DNA from: Chamaecrista fasciculata
Taxonomy: Eukaryota; Streptophyta; Magnoliopsida; Fabales; Fabaceae
Direction of reading: 5' to 3'
Length of the DNA stretch: 64,000 bases
Assembly: GCA_003254925.1 (NCBI GenBank)
Contig: QANZ01007348.1
Location: 364,897 to 428,896, forward strand
Shown here: positions 54,063 to 64,000 of the stretch, piece by piece
How the letters are laid out: the number at the start of each line of letters is the position of its first letter
Position numbering within the stretch: position 1 is the first letter of the stretch
Made by a program: the position numbers and the translations under genes
The notes under the pieces: generated by a model
The model's input: the letters and a program-made list of their open reading frames with translations, nothing else
Database searches by the model: none
Told to the model about the DNA's origin: nothing

Positions 54063-57000
54063 TGGTATCAGAGCGATACGATATCAAGAACGCAATCTCA
54101 GATACGTTCGTAATCTCAGATACGTTTGCGACCAAGAATCGTTCGCGACCAAGAAGAGTTCGCGACCCAGAAGAGTTCGCGACCCAGATACGTTCAATCC
54201 CAAAGGTGTTCGTAATTTATTCTAGAGGTGTTCGCGAATTAATCCAGAGGTGTTCAACGTTCGCTTGTGTAAAGCGATAACCCAGAAACGTTCGCTTGTA
54301 TTAAGCGATAACTCAGAAACGTACGACAGTGATAACCAAATGATTCCAACGCTCAAAACTCTGAAGCAGCTACGAATGGCGGAGGTCGCGAAGGTCATCG
54401 GTCAGCGCCACCACGTCCGGCGACAGCAGTGAATGCTCCGGCGACGGTGAATGTAGCGGCAGGAAATGTCTTCGTTCCTCACTCGTTCAGTCACCCGATT
54501 CTTGAAAAATTGGAATCCACCAACTTTTTGAATTGGCGCCGTCAGGTTCTTGCCGCCGTCAAAGGTTTCAGGTTGCAAAAATACCTGTTGGGTCCTCAAT
54601 ATGTTCCTCCTCAATTTGCAAGTGATGGTGATGAAGCTCGTGGGATTTTTAGTGAAGATTTCTTGAATTGGGAATGTTAGGATTCTCTTCTGCTTTCTTG
54701 GCTATTGACATCAATGACCCAATCCATTTCTGATCTTGTTATTGAATGTGAGTATTCGCACGAAGTGTGGGATCAATTCCAAGTTCATTTCTCATCCAAG
54801 ACTCGAGAAAAGGTCAATCAGTATCGGACCCAGCTGCGCACAATAAAGAAGGGGAGTTTGTCTTTGTCAGATTATCTTTTGCAAATAAAGAAATTGGCTA
54901 ATGCTCTATCTTCAGTTGGTTCTCCAATTACTACAACAGAGCATATTGAAGCAATCTTTCAAGGTCTAGATGAATATTATGATTCTTTTGTAACTTCTAT
55001 GAAAACACGAGCAGAATCTTTCACTGTTGCAGAGCTTGAAGCACTCCTTATGACTTAGGAAGAGTGGATCAGCAACAAGAAGAAAGCAGCTGATGTTCCT
55101 CTTTCTGTCAACATTTTACAGCAACAGTACAATAGAGATAGAAAGATGAATTTCCATCCTACACAAAATGGGTATAGGAATCAGAGTTTCAATGGTTATG
55201 GGAATCAAAATTTCCAAGGAAACTATCAAGGCAATGGCAATTATTTTCCTCAGCAGAATTCACAGAGAGGTGGAAGGGGAAAAGGAGGTCGTCGATTTCG
55301 TTTTGTCAGCTTTGTAGAAAAACAGGGCATATGGCATTTCAATGTCATTTTCGTTTTGACCAAGAGTTTGTGAGTCCCTTTGCTTCTACTGTTGAATCTT
55401 CAGCTTGTAGTGCTAGTAGTTCAAAGCCTAAAAACACAGTTATGATGGCTACATTAGAAGCTCTATATGATCCCGCTTGGTACCCGGATTTAGGTGCATC
55501 TTGCCATGTAACACCAAATCTTGCGAATTTACAGCATCAAGAGTACTTTGGTGGCAATGATCAGGTCTATATTGGAGATGGTAAGCCTCTTTCCATTGAG
55601 CATATTGGTAGGACTGAGATACAATTTCCTTCAAAGCCTCTTATTCTGTCTTCTTTGTTGCATGTTCCCTCTATGAAAAAGAATTTGCTTAGTGTGTCTA
55701 AGTTTGCCAAAGACAACAAAGTCTTTTTTGAATTCCATTTTGATGTTTGTTATGTTAAATGTCAGGATTCCAAGATGATTCTTCTTAAAGGTCACCTCAA
55801 AGATGGTCTCTACGCTTTTAATGAGTTGTCTTTTAGTCCTTAGTTTTCTACTTGTAATAATGTTTCAAATACTTGTAACAATTCTTTTGTTCAGAATGTT
55901 AACAATTCCTTTCATTGTAATGTAGTTTCTTCCACTACTATTGATACTTAGCATAGAAGGTTGGATCATCCATCTGATTCAATTCTTTCTCTTGTTCTAA
56001 AAAATTGTAATATCTCATACAAAAATAATAAAACTACTTTTTGTAATTCTTGTTGTTTAGGGAAGCATCATAAACTTCTTTTTCCTTCTTCTATTCATTC
56101 TTATAATAAACCGTTTCAGCTTGTACATTCATATGTTTAGGGACCAAGTCCATATGTTTCTCCTAGTGGCTGGAAGTATTATATTGTATTTATTGACTCT
56201 TTCACTAGATATACATGGTTATATCTAATGAAAAATAAATCTGATGCTCATACAGCTTTCCTAAGTTTTAAAAATCTGGTTGAAACTCAATTTAATTCCA
56301 AAATTCTAGCTTTTCAATCAAATGGTGGTGGAGAGTTCATTCCTATTTCTAAAACACTTGCTAATTGTGGTATTGTTTATCAAATTAGTTGTCCTCATAC
56401 TCCACAACAAAATGGTCTTGCTGAGAGGAAGCATAGACATCTTACTGAGTTTGCTTTGTCTTTAATGGCTCAATCTTCTTTACCACTCACTCTTTGGGAT
56501 CATGCTATTTCTACATCTGCATACTTGATAAACAGGTTGCCAACACCTCTTCTTGCCCATAAATCACCTTATGAGGTCTTGTACTCTAAAATGCCTAATT
56601 ATCATTTCTTAAAAACTTTAGGCTGTGTTTGTTTTCCTTATACTCGACCCTATAATGCCCACAAATTTGATTATAAATCTGTTCCTTGTGTTTTCCTTGG
56701 GTATGACAATAAATACAAGGGATATAAATGTTATGATCCTAAAGCCAATAAAATGTACATGTCTAGGCATGTTTTGTTTAATGAGCATCAATTTTATTAC
56801 AAAGAATTTCCTATTCAGTCTCTTCATATTCATTCTTCAGTATCTACAACTCTTGTCTCATCTATATGTCTAAGAGCAATTTCTTCTACTGTATCTCAGC
56901 ATGCTCAATTATCTTCTCCAATATTTCCTAATCAAAGTCAATCATCTACTTTTCCTACTGTTTTGCCTATTCCTAACAACTGTGATGAAGATCAAAATTT

Positions 57001-58800
57001 ATTGTCATCTTCACAGCAACCTAGTATTCAAAATTCAGCAGCAAATTTAAATGCAAATGAGCTGCAACAGACTCAAATTTCAGAATCTATTGACAACAGT
57101 TCAGAAAATCATAATATTGTGGTTCCTTCGCTTAAAGCTAGGCCTTCAAAGCAACCAGCAGTTAGGCATCCTATGCTTACTAGGTCCAAAACTGGACACA
57201 ACAAGCCTAGAATCAAAGTTTATACCTGTACAGATTCGTTGTCTGCTATCCCTTCAGAACCAAAGAGTGTCAAAGCTGCTCTTCAGGATCCACAGTGGTA
57301 TGCGGGCTATGAAAGATGAGTATGATGCTCTAATGAAGAATAAAACTTGGAGTTTAGTTGCTTTACCTTCAAATAGAGATGCAGTGAGTTGTAAATGGGT
57401 TTTTAGGATTAAAAATAATCCATATGGGTCTATTCAGATATATAAAGCTCGTTTGGTTGCAAAGGGATTTAATCAAAGGCCGGGGTTCAATTTCACTGAG
57501 ACTTTTAGTCCAGTCATAAAACCAGCTACAGTGAGAACTATCTTAACTATTGCATTGTCTAAAAATTGGCATATTCATCAAGTTGATGTAAATAATGCCT
57601 TTCTTAATGGCACTTTGAAATAAGAAGTGTACATGACACAACCACCTGGGTTTGAGAATGTTAATAAAAGTCTAGTTTGCCATCTACATAAGTCTCTTTA
57701 TGGTCTCAAACAAGCACCAAGGGCTTGGTTTGAGAAGCTGTCATCTAGTCTTTGTTCTTTTGGGTTCGTGGCATCAAAGTGTGATTCATCTTTGTTTATT
57801 AAGGAAGATTCATCTACAATTTTGTATGTTCTTGTATATGTTGATGATATCATCATCACAGGAACTTCTAAAAGTGTCATAGCTGCTCTCATTCAGAAAT
57901 TACATTCTCATTTCCCACTAAAGGATCTTGGTTTACTTAACTTTTTCTTGGGAGTTCAGGTCAAGTATACTGAAGAGGGTGATTTGCATCTCAGTCAAAC
58001 TAAATATATAAAGGAGCTTCTGCAGAAGGCACAAATGGGAGATCCTAAACCTATGCATACCCCTATGGTAGCTGGTCAAAAGTTAAATAAAATAGGGAGT
58101 TCAGACTTTGAAGATCCAGTTTTATACAGATCAGTTGTAGGAGCTCTACAATATGTTACTCTCACTCGTCCTGAAATTTCCTATAGTGTGAATAAAGTAT
58201 GTCAATTCATGCAATGTCCTAAGATTGATCATTGGAAGGCTGTAAAACGTATTTTGAGATATCTTTCTGGTACTATATCTTATGGTTTACTACTTAAGAA
58301 GTCAGATTCTTTACCTCTAATAGCTTTTTGTGATTCGAATTGGGCCTTGGATGTTGATGACAGAAAATCAACATCAGGTTTGTGTGTCTACCTTGGTCAA
58401 AATCCTATCACTTGGTCATATAAGAAGCAGCCTACGGTATCAAGATCTAGTACTGAAGCTGAATTTAGAAGTTTGGCTGCTACTGTGACAGAAATATTGT
58501 GGCTTCAATTATTGCTAAAGGAGTTACATATTCAGTCTACTATAGTACCTTTGGTTCACTATGACAACCTTAGTGTTGTTTTGCTAGCAGCTAATCCAGT
58601 GTTGCATTCCAAGACAAAGCACATGGAGATTGATTTGTATTTTGTGAGAGAACTTGTTCTGCACAAGAAAATACGTGTCCAGCATCTTCCATCTTCAGCT
58701 CAAGTTGCAGATATCTTAACAAAGTCCATTTCTAGTACTATGTTTCCTTTATTTCGTACCAAACTATCGGTTGTTTCCCATCCTATAGTTTGAGGGGGGA

Positions 58801-58959
58801 TGTAAGTGTATAGGAGTCTAATAACAAGATAGTTACTAGTTAGTTAGTCTGTTAGTCAGATTCTAACTAATTACTTTAGTGATTACTCATGTATAAATAG
58901 ATCCTACTGTACTACACTTTCTGATATATGAAAAATATACCTTCCCTAAAACACTTATA
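58801..58959 (+). repeat. 3' LTR of the copia element
   Basis: The partner of 53904-54062, directly after the purine tract GAGGGGGGA. Confidence 0.93.
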
Positions 58960-59397
58960 AGAACAAGCAACCGCAAGCATGGTGAGTCTAGCTCAAAACC
59001 CACACACGGCCCAAACAAAGAATCTCAGCAAAATAAAGCCATGAGCCCAGTCAAAAATAGGCTCCAAGGTAGGAATAAGGACAAATCGGTTGGTGTTGGG
59101 GCCTTAAGGGATAGCAAGCCCAAAAAATTCCCTTAAGAATCACCCAACGTGATCGTGAACCCGCCCAGAAAAATACTCCTCCTACCGCAGAGATTAAGTC
59201 AGGACCGGACTTAAACCGCCAACCCACAGCGCCAGAGTTGTCTACAGAAGAGCTTGTCAGATTGATGCGTTATGAAAGGCAGTACTTGGCTAACCAGAAT
59301 GTGAACTCGTTGGACGATCTCCCTGTCATTCAAATCCATAATGACGGATTCTAGGGTGTGTTACCACTCTTCTATTTCTACCCTGATTCTTGTTTTT

Positions 59398-62300
59398 ATG
59401 AATCTAAAAATCTTATGTTGGAACTGTCGGGGGGCAGGATCAAAGTTTTTTTATAGACTCTGTAAAGATGTGTGTAAAGAATAAAAAATTGACATCCGTA
59501 TTATCTTGGAGCCTAGGTGCAGTGGGGACAAAGCTAATAGAATTGTGGAACAGATGGGTTTCAATTCTAGTTGGAGATTGGATGTCGTTGGTTACTCAGG
59601 TGGTATTTGGATTCTTTGGAACACCGGGAATTTTAAAATTTTTGCTATTGAGGAGATGAAGCAGTGTATCACTATCAAGGTCGATATGGGAGGCCATGCG
59701 TTTTTTCTCTCATGTATCTACGGAAGTCCTAATATGAAAGGGAGAGAGGCTCTTTGGGATCATTTGCAGTTTTTGTCTTTCTCTTTTCATAACGACCCTT
59801 GGGCCTGCCTAGGGGACTTCAACGCCTATTTATCTGTAGATGAAAAATCTGGAGGGGGTAGACCAAACTGGACGTCTATGCGGGATTTCAGAAATTGTCT
59901 GGAGTTGTGTGGACTGTGGGATATTGGCTTCGCTGGCCCCATGTTCACTTGGTCCAATGGGAGGACTAAAGAAAGGCTGGACCGCTGTGTTGTGAATCAG
60001 GCTTGGGAAGGGATGAATTTGGATACAGATTTGTGGCATCTTAACCAAATGAAATCGGACCACAGGCCCATTTTGTTGAATATTAAAAATCATGTGGAAA
60101 GCCGTATTCAGAGTAGCCCTTTATTTCGTTTCCAATCTGCTTGGTTAATGAATGATAGCTTTAAAGACATTGTGAAGAGTGCATGGTCGGAAGAGCGAGA
60201 CTGGTGTTCAAGGAAGGATTCTTTTGTTGTTAAAGCTAAAGACCGGAACAAAAACTGTTTCGGGAATATTTTTAGAAGAAAAGAGAGGATTTTTAGAAGA
60301 TTGAAAGGCATTGATTCGGCTATTGCAGCGGGGTCGAAAAAATGCTATGATAATATCCAACAATCGCTTTAGAAGGAGTATGAAGACATTCTTATTCAGG
60401 AGGAAATTTATTAGGCCCAGGTGGCGAGATGTAATTGGCTCACGTTGGGGGACAAGAACACCAGGTTTTTTCATGAAAGTGCCAAACTCAAAAAGAAACA
60501 TATGCGGGTGGAGATGTTGAGGTGTGAAAATGGGGAATGGTTAACTGATCAAAACTCTATTCGTGAGAGGGCGGTTAGTTACTTTAAAAAACTTTATTCT
60601 GCAGAAGCTTAAGATGAAACGGGAACTCTTCAGTGTAGAAACGGCTTCGCCAGTTTGGATAGTAATAGCATCAGTCTCATTCAAAGATTGCCTCTTGACC
60701 ATGAGATCAAGGAAGTGGTTTTTAGTATGGGGAGTATGAAAGCGCCGGGTCCGGATGGGCTTCATGCCTTGTTTTTTCAAAGTCAATGGGACGTTGTGGG
60801 CACGGCCGTTTGTGACTTCGTTCGAAAGGTTTTTGCCGAACCCTCCTATATTGTTGATGTGAATGATACGATGCTTGTGTTAATCCCGAAGATTGATAAC
60901 CCGGAGTCTATTAATCAGTTTCGTCCAATTTCCCTTTGTAATGTTATCTACAAAATTGTAACTAAACTGATTGCTTGGAGAATGAAGCACCATATGAACT
61001 CCTTGATTGGTCCCACTCAATGTAGTTTTATCTCTGGTCGTAATAGCTATGACAATGTGATTGTTGCCTAGGAGGTGATTCATTATATGGAGCGTAAGAA
61101 AAGTAATAAAGGAGTGATGGCAATTAAAGTTGATCTCGAAAAGGCTTATGACAGGCTCCGTTGGGATTTTATTGAAGACACTCTGGGTGCGGTGGGGTTT
61201 GCAGCCCAGTTCATTCAGCTTATCATGAGATGTATTTTTTCGGCCAGAATGAAAATCATGTGGAATGGATCTCTTATAGAGGAATTCAGTATGGAAAGGG
61301 GGGTTAGACATGGTGACTCGCTTTCTCTGTACATTTTTGTCCTTTGTATGGAGAGACTTAGTCACATTATCTTTGATTCCATTGAGGAGAAGCAGTGGAG
61401 ACCGATCAGAGTCTCAAGGGGTGGACCCATGATTTCACATCTTTTTTTTGTTGATGACTTGCTGTTATTTGCTGAGGCTTCGTGTAATCAGATGAGGGTT
61501 ATTAAAGACTGTCTTGACAAGTTCTGTATGTTCTCTGGTGCAAAGGTTAGTGTGGAGAAGACCCGGCTCTTTTGTTCCAAAAATATCAATCACAATGTTA
61601 AGAGTGATATTAGCTCGGTTTCGGGGTTTACTCTTATTGGGGACTTGGGTAAGTACCTGGGTATTCCTCTTCACCACAAGCGAGTTACCAATCATAGCTA
61701 TCATTTTGTCTTGGAGAAGGTTCAAAGGAGACTGAGTAGTTGGAAAATTAAGAAGTTGTCATTAGCTGGGCGTGCTACGTTGGTCCAATCAGTTCTCAAC
61801 ACTATTCCCTTGTATTACATGCAAACTACTCTTATGCCTATGAAAATTTGTGATGACATTGACCAAGCAAGCAGAAATTTCGTTTGGGGGAGCACTCCGG
61901 GGGGTCGTAAGACTCATCTTGTTGCTTGGGATAGAGTTTGCCTTCCTAAGGAGACTGGGGGTCTGGGGTTTCATCAGGCTAGAGGCATGAACAAGGCTTT
62001 GCTTATGAAGCTCGGTTGGGAGCTTATCACTAGAACTGACAAGCTTTGGGTTCGAATGCTTAGAAGCAAATATGCGTGTGGGGATGACATCCTTCCCCTT
62101 GTTAACAAGAAGCAAGTGGAATCTAATACTTGGAGAGGTATGCGCAAGTGTTGGTCTCTTGTTGCTAGTAATCTCAAGTGGTTGGTCCATGATGGGCATG
62201 ACACGCGTTTCTGTACTGATGTTTGGCTTCGGGATGAGCCTCTTGTTACCACTGCAATGAACGATGTTCCCGCTGAGTTGTTGAATCGCTCGGTGAGGTC

Positions 62301-63525
62301 TTATGTCGATAATGATGGGGATTGGGATTGGAATGCTATCAATATATTTCTGTCTACGGGTGATTGCATGAAGCTTGCCTCTATCTTACCTCCCTTCGGC
62401 AACAATAGGAGGGATATGATTGGTTGGAAGGGTGGGAAAGATAACAGGTTTTCTGTCTCGGATGCTTATCATCTTGCTCAGGGATCCACTTCCAGTACTC
62501 ATGATAAGCTTTGGAGTGCCATATGGAAATGGAATGACCCTCAGCGGTTTAAAACCTGTTTGTGGCTCATTGCGAAGGAGAAGTTGCTGACAAATGTTGA
62601 AAGGTGCAGGAGACATATGGCGGATTCGCCGCTATGCTCGGTTTGTAATCAGGGTGATGAATCTATCATTCATGCTATCAGAGATTGTCCCAAAGCAATG
62701 GAGGTGTGGAAAAGACTCATTCCTTTAGGTCAGTGGGCGGATTTTTTTAACATGAATTTATCTGACTGGATCCTTAATAATATGCACAATAAGGTGTTAT
62801 CCCCTGACTTCAACATGTTGCCTTGGAACATTACTTTTGTCGCCACGTGTTGGGTCATGTGGAGGGAGAGAAATGACTTTATTTTCAATGGGAAAATGCA
62901 TGATAGTCAGCATCTGTATCATGTTGTTACTCATCATGCACATGAGATTCATAACAACAATGAGAAGCTCTCCAAGTTGGGCATGGGCAAAGTTGATTCG
63001 TTGGTTGGTTGGAGCTTCCCTCAAGGAGATTGGATCAAGTGCAATGTCGATGGAGCATGCAAGGATGGTGGTGCTTCAACGGGTTGCAGGGGCGTCTTAC
63101 GTGACAGTTCTGGTAACTGGGTGGTAGGGTTCAAGCGTGGCTTGGGTATGGGTTCGGTACTTGGTGCAGAGCTGTGGGGTATTTTCTTGGGTTTGCCGTT
63201 GGCATGGGATCGAGGCATTGCCAAAATCTGGATCGAAAGCGATTCGCTCAGTGCAGTTAACCTTGTAAAAAGGGGATGCTCTCAGTCCCATAGCGACTAC
63301 AATCTTGTGCAGAGTATAAGGGAAATATGCTGCAATCCTTGGCAAGTGTTGATCACTCATTCTCATAGAGAGGGCAATAGAGTTGCTGACTTATTAGCTA
63401 ATGATGGTGTGAGCAGTGGGTTCTCCACAACAGTTCTTGTTTCTCCTCCCCAGCACATTATAAGTACCCTTAGAGACGACATAAGTGGGGTTTCAATGCC
63501 CAGATGTGTCACTGCTAGCATGTAG
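59398..63525 (+). pseudogene. LINE ORF2: endonuclease, reverse transcriptase, RNase H
   Basis: One frame of 1375 codons runs from MNLKILCWNCRG to the natural stop, with no frameshift. Residues 1-235 form the APE-type endonuclease (NCRGAG, LGDFNAYLS, GPMFTWSN, SDHRPIL). The RT spans about 440-700 (KAPGPDGLHALFFQ, KVDLEKAYDRL, the catalytic box as FVDDLLLF where plant L1s usually have FADD). A zinc-binding block (LCSVCNQGDESIIHAIRDCP) lies near 1080. RNase H is at about 1205-1330 (CNVDGAC, AELWG, ESDSL, HREGNRVAD). Premature stops are at 59482, 60370, 60412, 60610 and 61069. All fit CAA, CAG or TGG changed by one transition. Confidence 0.9.
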
Positions 63526-63577
63526 TTTCTTTTGTTGTTTTTACCTTTTCCATTCAAAAAAAAAAATAGTGTTGTAT

Positions 63578-64000
63578 CTCTATCGGATACAAAATATTTT
63601 TGGATATTTCTACAATATTATAAAATATAAATTTTATATTTTTTTATAAAATATGACTGTATTTCTATCTAAATTTATTTTTATTGTATTAGAACTTCAT
63701 TTTTTAGATTGGTAAATAAAACATTTATACTTTTATAAAAAAATTATATAAATTTATATCCTATAATTTTCAATGTTAATCATATCTCATACCTATATAT
63801 TCGTGCAAGTACAGAATAGGTGACAAGCTAACAATTGTGATTTGTGAATATGATTTCTTTCGGCCCATTACATCCTAATTAAATGTATCGAAGTTTTGGG
63901 CTTCATTGTAATTTCTCTTTTGAAGAATCTTGCAATTTGTTTATTGTTTAATATATGGGATTGGGATCATTATGAACTATTAATAGTCCCTTACATTGGT
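63578..64000. other. AT-rich sequence 3' of the LINE
   Basis: No gene, repeat border or RNA was recognised in this stretch. The right end is cut by the window. Confidence 0.5.

Larger units (their letters stand above)
53904..58959 (+). mobile_element. Ty1/copia LTR retrotransposon fossil
   Basis: Two 159-base LTRs (53904-54062 and 58801-58959) are flanked by a perfect 5-bp duplication, AGAAC (53899-53903 and 58960-58964). TGGTATCAGAGC, the usual copia primer-binding site, follows the 5' LTR, and a purine tract precedes the 3' LTR. Parts in order are gag with UBN2-type region and CCHC knuckle (54430-55370), protease region (about 55470-55560), pre-integrase and integrase (about 55930-56700), reverse transcriptase with a YVDD box (about 57330-58050) and RNase H (about 58260-58720). 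The small size and short LTRs suggest an Ale-like lineage. It is broken, with about six interruptions of the coding frame. The LTRs differ at about 6 of 159 positions, suggesting one to two million years at a rice-like rate. Confidence 0.93.
52459..59354 (+). pseudogene. LINE ORF1 (DUF4283 + CCHC zinc knuckle), split by copia insertion
   Basis: The frame starts MGIPPENRRPDD at 52459 and continues in one frame to the insertion site at 53903. It contains a DUF4283-type RNA-binding region (about 52840-53330, with ELWRPWRKSLIIKVLG and VWIRIPGLPIEYY). A zinc knuckle follows, CFECGRFEHRLEHC (C-X2-C-X4-H-X4-C), near 53388-53430. After the copia element it resumes at 58965 with a polar tail that ends at 59352-59354. 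Stops lie at 52501 (TAG), 52660 (TGA) and 53122 (TAG). In the tail a one-base loss in an A-run near 59120-59130 best explains the change of frame. The protein would bind LINE RNA. Confidence 0.85.
52424..63564 (+). mobile_element. Full-length L1-type LINE, interrupted by a copia element
   Basis: A perfect 13-bp duplication, AATAGTGTTGTAT, flanks the element (52411-52423 and 63565-63577), and a poly-A run closes it (63556-63564). Without the nested copia element it is about 6.08 kb. The order is a short 5' UTR, ORF1 (52459-59354, split by the insertion), a 43-base spacer and ORF2 (59398-63525). ORF2 has endonuclease, RT, zinc-knuckle-like and RNase H domains, which places it among plant L1 elements with a C-terminal RNase H. 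It is inactive: ORF1 has three premature stops and a probable one-base shift, and ORF2 has five premature stops. Confidence 0.93.

Overview
The window looks like nuclear DNA of a dicot plant, probably a legume. The base composition is AT-rich, the host genes have spliced GT-AG introns, and there is dense nested transposon content. The legume guess rests on the flavour of the PPR relics and the SINE type, and it is an inference. No prokaryotic feature is present. Two host genes are supported, both on the minus strand. One is a nine-exon F-box/WD-40 repeat gene (25727-32751). The other is a seven-exon serine carboxypeptidase gene (36687-45192).

Region 1-25300 is an array of at least four, probably five, decayed copies of one unit: A1 1-3660, B1 4190-5905 plus 8305-9165, A2 16255-20720, B2 20880-21640, B3 23390-25300. 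Each unit starts with a TATA-like and leader block. Most then carry a degenerate PPR-type coding fragment, and some carry degraded pieces of the F-box/WD-40 gene and of an RNase H-like domain. The simplest reading is repeated segmental duplication of a PPR plus F-box/WD-40 block, in which only the last F-box/WD-40 copy survived. Because the copies are paralogous, they act as natural empty sites for the elements that landed in them: a CACTA-type foldback MITE, a hAT MITE, a 2.4 kb Helitron and a MULE-like element. Between B1 and A2 lies a large MULE-like element with about 0.9 kb arms containing degenerate telomere-like motifs. It is itself interrupted by an LTR element that spans an 890-base assembly gap.

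Region 25300-45330 holds the two host genes. Their introns are full of MITEs. Between the genes are a hAT MITE, a small LTR element with intact target-site duplication, an RNase H fragment of a LINE and a tRNA-derived SINE. The F-box/WD-40 gene is conserved through all nine exons but has an apparent 2-base frame disruption in exon 2. The carboxypeptidase gene looks intact, with the Ser, Asp and His of the catalytic triad in place.

Region 45330-52423 is intergenic and contains a second SINE, two Stowaway-like MITEs, a large PIF/Harbinger-like element and a local tandem duplication. Region 52424-63564 is a full-length L1-type LINE with a 13-bp target-site duplication and a poly-A tail, interrupted in ORF1 by a 5.06 kb Ty1/copia element with its own 5-bp duplication. 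All eight premature stops seen in the LINE can be explained by C-to-T or G-to-A transitions, which suggests decay by deamination of methylated cytosine.
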